This document shows positions 23,561 through 33,707 of a DNA stretch of 64,000 bases, one piece after another (positions within the stretch are counted from its first letter, which is position 1; each line of letters opens with the position of its first letter). This DNA is from Jeotgalibacillus haloalkalitolerans (GTDB lineage Bacteria; Bacillota; Bacilli; Bacillales; Jeotgalibacillaceae): NCBI RefSeq assembly GCF_034427455.1, contig NZ_JAXQNN010000006.1, positions 104,306-168,305 of the forward strand, in the 5' to 3' direction. The notes under the pieces were generated by a model. The model saw only the letters and a program-made list of their open reading frames with translations, did not search any database and had not been told where the DNA came from. The position numbers and the translations under genes are program-made.

Positions 23561-25012
23561 CTACAGTTCCGGCTTCATGTTGTGATTTGCTGCCTGTTCG
23601 TATGCATGCGCCACACGGTATACAGTGCTTTCATCAAAGTGTTTTCCGATGATCTGAAGACCAAGTGGAAGCCCGCCCTCAGAAAGTCCAGCAGGCACAG
23701 AAATGCCCGGTACACCTGCAAGGTTCACAGGGATTGTCAGAATATCATTTGCATACATTGTCAGCGGATCATCAATCTGCTCGCCGATCTTAAATGCAGG
23801 AGTTGGTGTTGTAGGTCCTACGATGACATCATAGTCCTCAAACACTTTTTCAAAGTCCTGTTTGATTAATGTACGTACTTTTTGAGCCTTTTTATAGTAA
23901 GCATCATAGTAGCCTGAGCTTAGCGCATAAGTTCCAAGCATGATACGGCGTTTTACCTCATCGCCAAAGCCTTCTGCACGCGTCTTTTTATAAAGGTCAA
24001 TCAGGTTTTCCGCATTTTCAGCACGGTAGCCATAACGGATGCCGTCAAAACGCGCAAGGTTCGCTGACGCTTCTGAAGAAGACAGCAGGTAATAAGTTGC
24101 CACACCATATTTTGAATGTGGAAGTGATACTTCATCAATTGTTGCACCAAGTCCTTCAAGTACTTTAAGCGCTTCACGGACAGACTGGCGCACTTCTTCA
24201 CTGACGCCTTCACCCAGGTATTCCTTAGGTACAGCGACCTTCAGTCCTTTAATATCCCCAGTCAGTGCACTGCGGTATTTAGGTACATCAACATTAGCAG
24301 ATGTTGAATCGTTCGGGTCAAGTCCTGCGATTGCTTCCAGCAGGTAGGCGTTATCTTCTACATTCGTTGTAATTGGTCCAATCTGATCAAGTGAAGATGC
24401 AAATGCAATCAAACCAAAACGTGATACACGGCCGTATGTTGGCTTAAGACCAACCACACCACAGAATGAAGCCGGCTGACGGATTGATCCGCCTGTATCA
24501 GATCCAAGTGAAAATGGTACCTCTCCGGCTGCAACTGCTGCTGCAGAGCCGCCTGAAGAACCGCCTGGTACAGTGTCCAGGTTCCACGGGTTTCTCGTTT
24601 TAGCAAAGTGGGAGTTCTCTGTTGAAGATCCCATTGCAAATTCATCCATGTTCAGCTTTCCGATTGTGATCGCGTCAGCTGCATGAAGCTTGTCTGCAAC
24701 AGTTGCATTGTAAATCGGGTCGAAGTTTCCAAGGATTTTACTCGCTGCTGTAGTACGAAGTTCCTTTGTAACGATATTGTCTTTCACACCGATCGGCATT
24801 CCATAAAGAAGACCTTCATCAGTGCCCATTTTATTCTGAAGTTCTTCAGCACGTGCAAGTGCACGTTCTTCATCCAGTGTCAGGAAGGCTTGTACCTTTC
24901 CATCTACTTCTTCAATTCGCTTATATGATTCACGGACAAGATCAGCAATTGTAATCTCTTTTTTATGTAAAAGATCATGCAGATCAGCCAGTTTGTGATC
25001 GAATAAAGACAT
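23561..25012 (-). CDS. gatA: Aspartyl/glutamyl-tRNA amidotransferase subunit A
   Basis: A 483-residue amidase-signature enzyme. The Ser-cisSer-Lys triad is visible as [10 protein letters not shown] (Lys), [15 protein letters not shown] (cis-Ser) and [16 protein letters not shown] (nucleophile Ser). It hydrolyses glutamine and passes ammonia through a channel to GatB. Second gene of gatCAB, 12 bp from both neighbours. RBS AGGAGGGC lies 9 bases ahead of the ATG. Nothing unusual in length or motifs. Confidence 0.97.
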   Translation of the reverse strand: MSLFDHKLADLHDLLHKKEITIADLVRESYKRIEEVDGKVQAFLTLDEERALARAEELQNKMGTDEGLLYGMPIGVKDNIVTKELRTTAASKILGNFDPIYNATVADKLHAADAITIGKLNMDEFAMGSSTENSHFAKTRNPWNLDTVPGGSSGGSAAAVAAGEVPFSLGSDTGGSIRQPASFCGVVGLKPTYGRVSRFGLIAFASSLDQIGPITTNVEDNAYLLEAIAGLDPNDSTSANVDVPKYRSALTGDIKGLKVAVPKEYLGEGVSEEVRQSVREALKVLEGLGATIDEVSLPHSKYGVATYYLLSSSEASANLARFDGIRYGYRAENAENLIDLYKKTRAEGFGDEVKRRIMLGTYALSSGYYDAYYKKAQKVRTLIKQDFEKVFEDYDVIVGPTTPTPAFKIGEQIDDPLTMYANDILTIPVNLAGVPGISVPAGLSEGGLPLGLQIIGKHFDESTVYRVAHAYEQAANHNMKPEL

Positions 25013-25024
25013 CTTTTTGCCCTC

Positions 25025-25315
25025 CTACTCTAAAATCGTCGGCACCTTCACCTGTCCATCCTGGTGATCCGGTGCATTTTTTAATACTTGCTCCCGCGGC
25101 AGCCCGTCAACAGGCTTATCTTCACGCAAAATGTTCTTCATATCGAGCACATGCGTTGTTGGTTCAACATTTTCTGTATCAAGTTCATTCAGCTGCTCAG
25201 CGAATGTGATGATTGAGCCAAGCTGGTCTGCAAATTTCTCAGCTTCCTGCTCATCAATATTCAGTCTTGCTAAATGAGCTACGTGTTTTACTTCTTCTTT
25301 TGTAATTTTCGTCAT
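25025..25315 (-). CDS. gatC: Aspartyl/glutamyl-tRNA amidotransferase subunit C
   Basis: A 96-residue Gat[28 protein letters not shown] and the tail [32 protein letters not shown] are the canonical wrap-around subunit that stabilises the GatA-GatB contact. First gene of gatCAB; RBS GGAGGTGAG before the ATG. Confidence 0.96.
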   Translation of the reverse strand: MTKITKEEVKHVAHLARLNIDEQEAEKFADQLGSIITFAEQLNELDTENVEPTTHVLDMKNILREDKPVDGLPREQVLKNAPDHQDGQVKVPTILE

Positions 25316-25367
25316 TGTGACTCACCTCCGTGTATGTTCGAACACTCACAATACTGTTTATCATACC

Positions 25368-25411
25368 AAAAAGGCAGGGTTTCAGGCAACTTTACCTGAA
25401 GGACCCTGCCG
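25368..25411 (-). terminator. Intrinsic terminator of the yueI-like gene
   Basis: GGCAGGGT (25373-25380) pairs with ACCCTGCC (25403-25410) around an inner TTCAGGCAA/TTACCTGAA stem; a T-run follows on the minus strand. It isolates yueI from the gatC promoter. Confidence 0.85.
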
Positions 25412-25483
25412 ATCAGCACTATCAATTTTTGCATATGCTGTACGTAATACCCAGATCATCCATATTAAAATAGAAGAAACACA

Positions 25484-25909
25484 TTATGAGCGAAACAGCC
25501 GGTCCCAGAAAGACGGAGCCGCGCCGTTATCAGCATGCCTTTTCGGAAGCGTAACCTCTTGTTTATCCACAGCTTCTGTATGTGAAAGAACAAGCCCGTA
25601 TTCAGAGTTGTGTTCCTTATTGGTTACGACCTGATACGATACTTTGTAGCGGTCAGCCAATTGAATATATTTTGATAAGAATCGGTAATTCATATTTCCA
25701 TTCAGGAACATTTTCAGATTACGGTGCTTTTTAATAGCCTGCTCAATCTCAGGGTACACATCTGATTCGCGCACCTGGTTTTGAAGCAGTACAAATTCCA
25801 CCCGTTCCCTGATTGATGTTAAAAATATTCTTCTTTCATCCGGCAAAGTTTCTCTGGCACCATATATTCCTTCCTGAATATAATCATCAACACTCTTTCC
25901 CTGTGCCAT
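25484..25909 (-). CDS. yueI: YueI family protein (DUF1694)
   Basis: A 141-residue cytosolic protein that matches YueI/DUF1694 in length and layout: a basic lead (KSVDDYIQEGIYGARETLPDERR), TSIRERVEFVLLQNQV, then YPEIEQAIKKHRNLKMFLNGNMNYRFLSKYIQLADRYKVSYQVV. The family is widespread in Firmicutes and has no established function; the fold is thought to be related to ribosomal L7Ae/pelota-like RNA binders, which I offer only as a possibility. RBS AAAGGGTGAG precedes the ATG. It stands alone between gatC and the proline symporter. Confidence 0.75.
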   Translation of the reverse strand: MAQGKSVDDYIQEGIYGARETLPDERRIFLTSIRERVEFVLLQNQVRESDVYPEIEQAIKKHRNLKMFLNGNMNYRFLSKYIQLADRYKVSYQVVTNKEHNSEYGLVLSHTEAVDKQEVTLPKRHADNGAAPSFWDRLFRS

Positions 25910-26305
25910 ACTCTCACCCTTTCTTTTATCATATAACCATTGTACAAAATATCTCTTTTCAGGTCATCTATTTGTGCATCAATTCACATATTATTCCTTT
26001 TTTACCCTCCATTTCAGGATGTTTATTCCATTCGCAAACATTTATATATCAACGTTTCAGGTGATTTTACTTGCCAATTTTTCTGTTTTCAGATTAGAAT
26101 AAAGTATGTTTAAATTTTCAGAATTATTTTACTTTAATCTTTTCAAAATCGCGCTCTATCCCTTGTGCTTAATAGGATGACAGCGATTTGTGCCGGTATG
26201 ACGCAGTTTATATCACTTGAACAGCGGTTATTTATTTGTTAGGTTATTCAACTGTAAGCGTCATGAAACAATTGACACAAAAAATTCATTTTACAAGGAG
26301 GAGAT
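25910..26305. other. Gene-free interval with two divergent promoters
   Basis: About 395 bp between yueI (minus) and the sodium/proline symporter (plus). TATGAT about 30 bases ahead of yueI is a fair -10. On the symporter side TTGACA occurs near 26271 but the matching -10 is poor. No hairpin, repeat or short gene was recognised; if the symporter is OpuE it should have sigma-A/sigma-B osmotic promoters here, which I could not identify with confidence. Confidence 0.45.
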
Positions 26306-27808
26306 TTGGTGGAAGCTGTAGAGATTGGCTTTGAGGTTTATATATCTCTCGCATTATATTTCATCGGTATGCTGGCGATCGGCTATTATGCTTATAAAAA
26401 ATCGACCGGCAATTTATCAGAGTACATGCTGGGTGGCAGAACGCTCGGGCCGGGTGTTACTGCATTATCAGCCGGCGCATCTGACATGAGTGGGTGGATG
26501 CTCTTAGGTCTACCAGGCTCGATCTATGTATCCGGACTCTCGGGCATGTGGATTGCGGTTGGTTTATCCATTGGAGCGTATTTAAATTATCTTTTAGTTG
26601 CACCTCGTTTAAGAACTTATACGGAAGTGGCAAACGATTCAATTACAATTCCTGACTTTTTCGAGAATCGCTTTGTAGATGATACAAAGATTTTGCGTTT
26701 CGTATCCGCAATTGTCATCATTATTTTCTTCACTGTTTATACATCTTCAGGTATGGTTTCTGGTGGAGTATTATTTGAAAGTGCATTTGGTATGGATTAC
26801 ACACTTGGTCTATTTGTAACTGCAGGGGTTGTCCTTGCATATACTTTATTCGGTGGTTTCCTGGCAGTTAGTATCACTGACTTTGTACAGGGTGTCATCA
26901 TGTTCGTAGCACTTATTCTTGTACCAATTGTTGCTTTTATGGAGCTTGGCGGAGTCGGACCTACGTTCGATACATTGAACGGTATTGATCCTCAGCTGAC
27001 TTCATTCTTTGAAGGGACAACATTCCTAGGATTTATAGGTCTGATGGCATGGGGTCTTGGTTACTTCGGTCAGCCGCACATCATCGTCCGCTTTATGGCG
27101 ATCCGTGATGTTAAGTCACTTAAGAGTGCGCGCCGTATCGGTATGACATGGATGATTGTTGCGATCATTGGTGCACTATTTACTGGTTTAACTGGTGTTG
27201 CTTACATTGAAAATACTGGAGGAGAACTTGCAAATCCTGAAACAATCTTTGTCTTCTTCTCACAGGTATTGTTCCATCCATTAATTTCAGGTTTCTTACT
27301 AGCTGCGATTCTGGCAGCAATCATGAGTACGGTATCTTCTCAGCTGCTTGTAACATCAAGTGCGCTGACAGAGGATTTCTACAACACATTCCTGAAGCGC
27401 AGTGCTTCTGATAAAGAACTTGTACTTGTAGGACGTATCTCAGTACTATTAGTCGCTTTAATCGCGATCATTCTATCACTTGATTCTGACAGTACGATTC
27501 TTGATATCGTAAGTAACGCATGGGCAGGTTTCGGTTCTGCGTTTGGTCCTGCGATCCTGCTTTCACTTTACTGGAAGCGTATGACTCGCTGGGGCGCTCT
27601 TGCAGGTATGCTTACCGGTGCAATTACGGTTATCCTTTGGGTATACGTATTTGGACTGAGCGGATGGTTGTATGAAATGATCCCAGGCTTTATCCTGAGT
27701 ACGATTGCAATCATTGTTGTCAGCCTGATGTCAGCTAACTCTCGTGAACCTGTACGTGAAGGTTATGACAAGTTCGAAAAAGTACATGAAGTAGAAAAGA
27801 ATAAATAA
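26306..27808 (+). CDS. opuE: Sodium/proline symporter (OpuE/PutP type)
   Basis: A 500-residue sodium/solute symporter with about 13 helices. YMLGGRTLGPGVTALSAGASDMSGWMLLGLPG is the conserved Na+/substrate-binding region of PutP, YTLFGGFLAVSITDFVQG and WGLGYFGQPHIIVRFMAI follow. It imports proline with sodium. Next to gatC in B. subtilis lies opuE, whose product takes up proline as an osmoprotectant; the same location here favours that symbol, though a catabolic PutP is not excluded, and no proline-degradation gene is adjacent. RBS AAGGAGG is followed by TTG (26306) and GTG (26309) as start choices. A strong terminator follows. Confidence 0.88.
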   Translation: MVEAVEIGFEVYISLALYFIGMLAIGYYAYKKSTGNLSEYMLGGRTLGPGVTALSAGASDMSGWMLLGLPGSIYVSGLSGMWIAVGLSIGAYLNYLLVAPRLRTYTEVANDSITIPDFFENRFVDDTKILRFVSAIVIIIFFTVYTSSGMVSGGVLFESAFGMDYTLGLFVTAGVVLAYTLFGGFLAVSITDFVQGVIMFVALILVPIVAFMELGGVGPTFDTLNGIDPQLTSFFEGTTFLGFIGLMAWGLGYFGQPHIIVRFMAIRDVKSLKSARRIGMTWMIVAIIGALFTGLTGVAYIENTGGELANPETIFVFFSQVLFHPLISGFLLAAILAAIMSTVSSQLLVTSSALTEDFYNTFLKRSASDKELVLVGRISVLLVALIAIILSLDSDSTILDIVSNAWAGFGSAFGPAILLSLYWKRMTRWGALAGMLTGAITVILWVYVFGLSGWLYEMIPGFILSTIAIIVVSLMSANSREPVREGYDKFEKVHEVEKNK

Positions 27809-27817
27809 TATTCACCT

Positions 27818-27854
27818 AGCAGCGGCTGGTCAAATCGACCAGCCGCTTTTTTAT
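27818..27854 (+). terminator. Intrinsic terminator of the proline symporter gene
   Basis: AGCGGCTGGTC, AAAT, GACCAGCCGCTTTTTT: an 11-bp GC-rich stem with T-run. Confidence 0.93.
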
Positions 27855-28087
27855 GCATCAAAAGACAGAGCATTTATTCGAATGATATTGACCTTCAGTT
27901 CACTCCCCTGCTTTGTACACCCAAAAGATAAACACGAGACGAGCCAAATCTACCAATTTAAACTAAATCATCAATGCAAGTTTCAACACAATTGATTCAG
28001 GGAAAATTATGCAGTATTGAGTGAGCCTCTTCCAGTAATTGATTAAATTTTCCGTTTTCATTCAAAATCCAGGTTAAAAGTCATGAT

Positions 28088-28101
28088 TGCAAGCGCTTAC
28101 T
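28088..28101 (+). promoter_or_regulatory. Candidate cre (CcpA) site ahead of glgBCDAP
   Basis: TGCAAGCGCTTACT matches 12 of 14 positions of the cre consensus TGWAANCGNTNWCA. It lies 115 bp before glgB in the only promoter-sized gap ahead of the operon, so catabolite control of glycogen synthesis is plausible. Confidence 0.45.
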
Positions 28102-28152
28102 TCTGAATTTTCTAAATTTTTATCGAATTTTAGACAAAACAAGGAGTTTTAT

Positions 28153-28188
28153 ATGGTAATGTTGAAATTGTATAGACGAATTTATTGA
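28153..28188 (+). CDS. Possible 11-codon leader peptide ahead of glgB
   Basis: AAGGAG at 28141-28146 is followed by ATG at 28153 and a short frame, MVMLKLYRRIY, ending TGA at 28186-28188 just before the glgB RBS. The spacing is typical of a translated upstream frame that could couple to glgB. It may equally be a chance match; no attenuator hairpin accompanies it. Confidence 0.25.
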   Translation: MVMLKLYRRIY

Positions 28189-28203
28189 GAAAGGATGGCG
28201 CGC

Positions 28204-30069
28204 ATGGATCATACAATTAGTGATTTTGACATACACCTTTTCCATGAAGGTACACTTTATAATTCACACGCTATTTTTGGCGCACATCTGGTTAAACAGA
28301 AAAAGAAGGTGACCGGAACACGTTTTACTGTGTGGGCACCGCATGCAAAGTCAGTCTCTGTCACTGGCAGCTTCACTGACTGGGAGCCAGGCAAATATGA
28401 AATGACCCGGGTTAATAATGAAGGAATCTGGACTTGTTTCATTGATCAGGATTTAGAAGGATCGCTTTACAAATACGCGATTACCACAGCTGGCGGCGAC
28501 CTGATTATGAAGTCTGACCCCTACGCTTTCCACTCTGAACTGCGCCCACAGACGGCTTCTGTTGTTTATGACCTATCGGGGTATAAGTGGGGCGATCAGC
28601 TTTATCGCCAGCGTGTCAGAAAAAGAAGACCAATCTATGAAAGACCACTTGCTATATATGAACTTCACCTGAATTCGTGGAAGCAAAAAGAAGATGGTTC
28701 TTACCTTACATACAGAGAATATGCGGATGAGTTAATTCCTTATGTAAAGGAAAGAGGGTTCACCCATATTGAACTGCTTCCATTAACTGAACACCCGCTG
28801 GATGCTTCATGGGGATATCAGGGGACTGGCTACTTCTCCCCTACCAGCCGGTTTGGCACACCTCATGACCTGATGTATTTCATTGACCGCTGTCATCAGG
28901 AGGATATCGGTGTCCTGCTTGACTGGGTTCCGGGACATTTTTGTAAGGATTCTCACGGTCTGTATATGTTTGACGGACAGCCTTTATATGAATATGATTC
29001 ATTCAATGATCGGGAAAACCTTGAGTGGGGCACGGCAAACTTCAACCTCGCAAAAGGTGAAGTCAGAAGCTTCCTGATCTCTAACGCATTATACTGGATG
29101 AACTTTTTCAGAATAGATGGACTGAGAGTGGACGCAGTTGCAAATATTATTTACTGGGCTAATAGTGAACCTGAAACCGCCAATCCTTATGCAACAGAAT
29201 TTCTTCAGGAATTAAATAAAGCGGTGTTTAACGAAAACCCGCGCTTTCTGATGATGGCTGAGGATTCCACTGACTGGCCGGGTGTCACAAAACCCGTTCA
29301 TGAAGGCGGACTCGGATTTAATTATAAATGGAATATGGGCTGGATGAATGATCTCCTTGATTACATGGAGTACCCGCCATTTGAACGCAGACATCATCAT
29401 CACAAGCTGACATTCTCACTTGTTTATGCTTATTCCGAAAACTATATTCTGCCACTTTCACATGATGAAGTGGTACACGGTAAGCGCTCTCTTCTTCACA
29501 AGATGCCGGGTGAATATTGGGAAAAGTTTGCTCAGTGGCGTCTGCTGCTCAGCTACCTGATCACACACCCCGGTAAAAAGCTGTTGTTTATGGGTGCAGA
29601 ATTTGCTCAGTTTGATGAATGGAAATATGTACAAGGTCTTGACTGGTTCCTGAAAGATTACGATTCACATGCCCAGTCAGACGTTTTTACTAAAGAATTA
29701 ATGAATTTCTATCAGGCTCATAAGGCTTTACATGAGTTTGATCATGATCCGCAGGGCTTTGAGTGGATTGATGCAGATAATGCAGAACAGAGTATTTATT
29801 CATTTGTCAGAAGAGGCAAGCGAAAGAGCGACACGCTGATGGTGATTTGTAACTTCACTAATGTCAGCTATGACCATTTCCGGATTGGTGCCCCATTTGA
29901 AGGAAAGTGGGAAGAAGTGTTTTCAAGTGACAGGCAGGACTTCGGTGGAACAAATCATGTAAACCAGACAGCGTTGACTGAAGAAAATCCGATTCACAAC
30001 AGAAAGCAGTCTCTTGATATTAAGATCCCACCGCTTGGCATCACCATTTGGAAGCCGGCAAAAAAATAA
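28204..30069 (+). CDS. glgB: 1,4-alpha-glucan branching enzyme GlgB
   Basis: A 621-residue GH13 enzyme. The N-terminal CBM48 ([23 protein letters not shown]) is followed by the TIM-barrel with [38 protein letters not shown] (nucleophile Asp), [11 protein letters not shown] (acid Glu) and [15 protein letters not shown] (transition-state Asp). It cuts alpha-1,4 chains and reattaches them by alpha-1,6 bonds. The ATG at 28204 is chosen because AAAGG lies at proper distance; an ATG at 28195 overlaps it. First gene of glgBCDAP, 13 bp before glgC. Confidence 0.95.
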   Translation: MDHTISDFDIHLFHEGTLYNSHAIFGAHLVKQKKKVTGTRFTVWAPHAKSVSVTGSFTDWEPGKYEMTRVNNEGIWTCFIDQDLEGSLYKYAITTAGGDLIMKSDPYAFHSELRPQTASVVYDLSGYKWGDQLYRQRVRKRRPIYERPLAIYELHLNSWKQKEDGSYLTYREYADELIPYVKERGFTHIELLPLTEHPLDASWGYQGTGYFSPTSRFGTPHDLMYFIDRCHQEDIGVLLDWVPGHFCKDSHGLYMFDGQPLYEYDSFNDRENLEWGTANFNLAKGEVRSFLISNALYWMNFFRIDGLRVDAVANIIYWANSEPETANPYATEFLQELNKAVFNENPRFLMMAEDSTDWPGVTKPVHEGGLGFNYKWNMGWMNDLLDYMEYPPFERRHHHHKLTFSLVYAYSENYILPLSHDEVVHGKRSLLHKMPGEYWEKFAQWRLLLSYLITHPGKKLLFMGAEFAQFDEWKYVQGLDWFLKDYDSHAQSDVFTKELMNFYQAHKALHEFDHDPQGFEWIDADNAEQSIYSFVRRGKRKSDTLMVICNFTNVSYDHFRIGAPFEGKWEEVFSSDRQDFGGTNHVNQTALTEENPIHNRKQSLDIKIPPLGITIWKPAKK

Positions 30070-30082
30070 AGAGGAGTGTGAC

Positions 30083-31243
30083 ATGATGGTTAAGAAAAAA
30101 TGTGTAGCGATGTTACTGGCAGGAGGACAAGGAAGCCGCCTTCATTCCCTTACAACGAAAATTGCCAAGCCGGCAGTACCTTTCGGAGGTAAGTACCGGA
30201 TTATCGATTTCACACTGAGTAATTGCACGAATTCAGGTATTCATACAGTAGGTGTTCTCACGCAGTATCAGCCTCTGGTTCTTAATTCTTATATCGGAAT
30301 CGGAAGTGCCTGGGACCTTGACCGACGCAACGGCGGTGTTACCGTGCTCCCTCCTTACACTGAAGCAAGCGGTGTGAAATGGTACAGCGGAACTGCAAAT
30401 GCCATCTATCAGAATCTGAATTATATTGAACAGTATGACCCTGAATATGTACTTGTTCTATCGGGTGACCATATTTATAAAATGGATTATTCAAAAATGC
30501 TTGATTATCACATCCAGAACGAAGCTGAAGCAACGATTTCAGTTATTGAAGTGCCATGGGATGAGGCAAGCCGCTTCGGGATCATGAATACAAATGATGA
30601 TCTGGAGATTCTTGAATTTGATGAAAAACCGGCAGAACCTAAGAATAACCTTGCATCAATGGGCATCTACATTTTCAACTGGAAGTCTCTCCAGAAGTAT
30701 CTTGATCAGGATAACCTGAATGAAAATTCTTCACACGATTTTGGTAAAGACATTATTCCTCTATTCCTGAACGAAGGAAAACGCTTGATGGCGTATCCAT
30801 TTGAAGGCTACTGGAAGGATGTTGGTACGGTAAAGAGTCTGTGGGAAGCAAACATGGATCTTCTAAAAGAGAATCCGGGTCTGAACCTGTTTGATCACTC
30901 ATGGAGAATTTATTCCAGAAACCCGAATCAGCCGCCGCAGTATCTTGCGACGACTTCAGAGGTAACGGATTCTCTCATTAATGAAGGCTGTGTAATTGAG
31001 GGTAAAGTCTCTCATTCAGTCATTTTCCAGGGCGTTTCTGTTGGGGAGCATGCTGATATTCACGAGTCAGTCATTATGCCTGATGCTGTAATTGGAAAGA
31101 ACGTAACGATCAAACGCGCTATTGTTCCTGGAGATCTTGAAGTACCTGATGGCGTGACCATCACTCCGGAAAATGGAGATGAGGATATTATTCTTGTTAC
31201 AAAAGAACTCGTTGAGAAGCTGAGAAAGGATGTGACGGCATGA
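30083..31243 (+). CDS. glgC: Glucose-1-phosphate adenylyltransferase GlgC (catalytic subunit)
   Basis: A 386-residue ADP-glucose pyrophosphorylase. [16 protein letters not shown] is the nucleotide-binding loop, [43 protein letters not shown] and YWKDVGTV the catalytic motifs; a left-handed beta-helix tail (about 290-386) follows. It makes ADP-glucose from glucose-1-P and ATP. The true start is the ATG at 30083 after GAGGAGTG; a longer frame overlaps glgB. It overlaps glgD by 4 bases (ATGA). In Bacillus, GlgC is catalytic and GlgD the modulating partner. Confidence 0.95.
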   Translation: MMVKKKCVAMLLAGGQGSRLHSLTTKIAKPAVPFGGKYRIIDFTLSNCTNSGIHTVGVLTQYQPLVLNSYIGIGSAWDLDRRNGGVTVLPPYTEASGVKWYSGTANAIYQNLNYIEQYDPEYVLVLSGDHIYKMDYSKMLDYHIQNEAEATISVIEVPWDEASRFGIMNTNDDLEILEFDEKPAEPKNNLASMGIYIFNWKSLQKYLDQDNLNENSSHDFGKDIIPLFLNEGKRLMAYPFEGYWKDVGTVKSLWEANMDLLKENPGLNLFDHSWRIYSRNPNQPPQYLATTSEVTDSLINEGCVIEGKVSHSVIFQGVSVGEHADIHESVIMPDAVIGKNVTIKRAIVPGDLEVPDGVTITPENGDEDIILVTKELVEKLRKDVTA

Positions 31244-32265
31244 GTCGTTTATTAGGAGTTATTGATGCAGCCACTGTGATGGGCGGACTTCAGGATCTTA
31301 CTTTGAACCGCTCAGTTGCCTCTATTCCTTTTGCAGGGCGCTATCGTTTTATCGATTTTGTATTATCAAATATGGTGAATTCAGGCGTAGACAGCGTCGC
31401 GATTTTTCCAAAGCACCAGTACCGCTCATTAATGGATCATATCGGTTCAGGTAAAAACTGGGATATGGATAGAAAGAGAGATGGTCTCTTCTTTTTCCCT
31501 CCTTACTTTGAACCGAATGAAACCACGAGCATCGGCTCGTTTTCAAGACTTGAACAGCATATTGAATTTTTCAAGCGCAGTCATCAGGACTACGTAGTGA
31601 TCGCGAGCAGCTATGTCATTGCGAATATTGACTTTGAAGAAGCATTAGCTGAACACTTAATCCATGATTATGATATTACAGAGGTTCAGCATAATGGGAA
31701 ATCCCTTGAGATGTATGTAATCAGCAAAGCCCTGCTCATTGAACTGATTGAAGCAAGACGCCGCTCACAGTTCATCAGTGTATCAGATGTTGTGAAGCAG
31801 CCGCTTCATAACTATAAGATTGGTGCATATGAGCATAAGGATTATACAGCGATCATTGATTCGATCCCTGCTTACCTGAAGCATTCAATGGACCTGCTGC
31901 GTCATGATGTATGGAGCCAGCTCTTTACACAGGAGCGCCCGATTTATACAAAGGTAAAGGATGAGCCGCCAACCAAATACAGCTCTACTGCTCAGGTGCG
32001 TAACGCGATGATTGCCAACGGTGCTGATATCCGCGGAACCATTGAGAACAGTATTGTTTCAAGAGCTGCGAAGATTGGTGAAGGATCATTGGTTAAAAAT
32101 TGTGTTGTCATGCAGAAGTCACAAATCGGTAAAAACTGTTCTTTAGAATACGTTATTTTGGATAAAGACGTGAAAGTGCTTGATGGCACCTCATTAAAGG
32201 GAACAGCTGAACAGCCGCTTGTACTTCGCAAAGGCAGCGTGCGTGAAGCGGCGGTGGTGCAGTAA
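31240..32265 (+). CDS. glgD: Glucose-1-phosphate adenylyltransferase subunit GlgD
   Basis: A 341-residue paralogue of GlgC. The nucleotide loop is altered: [16 protein letters not shown] replaces the LAGGQGSRL of GlgC and so lacks the catalytic glycine/arginine signature, as in other GlgD proteins, which raise the activity of GlgC in a heteromer instead of acting alone. [22 protein letters not shown] and NISIVS-type beta-helix repeats (about 240-330) remain. It overlaps glgC by 4 bases and glgA by one (TAATG), so translation is coupled. Confidence 0.93.
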   Translation: MSRLLGVIDAATVMGGLQDLTLNRSVASIPFAGRYRFIDFVLSNMVNSGVDSVAIFPKHQYRSLMDHIGSGKNWDMDRKRDGLFFFPPYFEPNETTSIGSFSRLEQHIEFFKRSHQDYVVIASSYVIANIDFEEALAEHLIHDYDITEVQHNGKSLEMYVISKALLIELIEARRRSQFISVSDVVKQPLHNYKIGAYEHKDYTAIIDSIPAYLKHSMDLLRHDVWSQLFTQERPIYTKVKDEPPTKYSSTAQVRNAMIANGADIRGTIENSIVSRAAKIGEGSLVKNCVVMQKSQIGKNCSLEYVILDKDVKVLDGTSLKGTAEQPLVLRKGSVREAAVVQ

Positions 32266-33704
32266 TGAAGGTATTGTTTGCGGTATCTGAATGTGCACCA
32301 TTTGCAAAATCAGGAGGCCTCGGCGATGTCGCCGGGGCTCTTCCTAAAGAATTAATTAAAATGGGAGCAGATGTCCGTGTGATGCTTCCGAAATATTCTA
32401 CGATCTCTGATGAACTCCTCACTAAAGCTAAAAAGATTAAAACGTTTTATGTCAATGTCGGCTGGAGACGTCAGTATTGCGGAATTGAAACACTGAAGCA
32501 TGACGGCGTTACATACTACCTGCTCGATAATGAGTTTTATTTTAAACGGAATGCCTTATACGGTGATTTTGATGATGGCGAACGCTTTGCATTTTTCAGC
32601 CGGGCCGTGCTTGACGCACTTCCGCTAATTCCATTTAAGCCGGACGTGATTCACGCTCATGACTGGCATACCGGAATGGTTCCTTTCTTACTTGACCGTC
32701 AATACAGAACTTATCCTTTTTATAAAAATATTAAAACGGTTTTTACGATTCATAACCTGCAGTTTCAGGGGCTGTTTCCTGAAAGCGTGCTGGGTGATTT
32801 GCTGAATCTGGATCATCAGTATTTTACTTCCGGGGAGCTTGAGTTCTACGGCGCTGTCAGCTTTATGAAAGGCGCCCTGTTAAGCGCGAATGCACTGACT
32901 ACGGTAAGTCCGACTTATAAAGATGAAATCCAGACGCCTTTCTTCGGTGAAAAGCTGGATGGTCTTTTGCGTGATCAGTCGTTCAAACTGAGCGGCATTC
33001 TTAACGGAATTGATACGGATTCCTATCACCCGGAAAAAGACACCTATATTGAGAAGCCGTACTCTTTTAAAACGATTAAAGATAAAAAAATCAATAAAGC
33101 AGCACTGCAAAAAGAGTTCAATCTTCCTGTATCTGAACATGTACCAATCGTTGCGATGGTCACCAGACTGACGGAACAAAAAGGTCTGTCCCTTGTAAAA
33201 CGTGTGATGCACGAGTTACTGAACGAACAGAATATGCAGCTGATTGTACTCGGCAGCGGTGACCATGAATTTGAGAGTTACTTTAATTATCTGGCAAGCG
33301 CATACCCTGAAAAGACGGGCGTCTATATCGGATTCAGTGAAGCACTTGCCCACCGGATCTATGCGGGAGCAGATTTCTTCCTGATGCCTTCTCTGTTTGA
33401 ACCATGCGGGCTGAGCCAGCTGATTTCACTGCAGTACGGGACAATCCCGATTGCCCGTGAAACAGGCGGATTGAACGATACAGTCCATTCCTGGCACGAA
33501 ACGGAGCATACAGGCAACGGATTCACTTTTAATGCATACAATGCACATGATATGAAGCATACTGTTGAACGTGCCCTGGCACATTTCAACGACAAAAAGA
33601 TCTGGTCAAAATTACAGAAAAACGCGATGTCAGGCGATTACAGCTGGGCGCGTTCTGCTAAAGAATATTATGACCTTTATGAAAGACTTCAAGGGAGGAA
33701 ATAA
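32265..33704 (+). CDS. glgA: Glycogen synthase GlgA (ADP-glucose type)
   Basis: A 479-residue GT5 enzyme. The N-terminal KSGGLGDVAGALP (KxGGL) binds ADP-glucose; DVIHAHDWHTGM and FTIHNLQFQG are conserved in the first Rossmann domain; VTRLTEQKG and SLFEPCGLSQLISLQYGTIPIARETGGLNDTV are in the second. It extends alpha-1,4-glucan chains from ADP-glucose. One base overlaps with glgD. AGGGAGG at its end serves as RBS for glgP. Confidence 0.96.
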   Translation: MKVLFAVSECAPFAKSGGLGDVAGALPKELIKMGADVRVMLPKYSTISDELLTKAKKIKTFYVNVGWRRQYCGIETLKHDGVTYYLLDNEFYFKRNALYGDFDDGERFAFFSRAVLDALPLIPFKPDVIHAHDWHTGMVPFLLDRQYRTYPFYKNIKTVFTIHNLQFQGLFPESVLGDLLNLDHQYFTSGELEFYGAVSFMKGALLSANALTTVSPTYKDEIQTPFFGEKLDGLLRDQSFKLSGILNGIDTDSYHPEKDTYIEKPYSFKTIKDKKINKAALQKEFNLPVSEHVPIVAMVTRLTEQKGLSLVKRVMHELLNEQNMQLIVLGSGDHEFESYFNYLASAYPEKTGVYIGFSEALAHRIYAGADFFLMPSLFEPCGLSQLISLQYGTIPIARETGGLNDTVHSWHETEHTGNGFTFNAYNAHDMKHTVERALAHFNDKKIWSKLQKNAMSGDYSWARSAKEYYDLYERLQGRK

Positions 33705-33707
33705 TGC

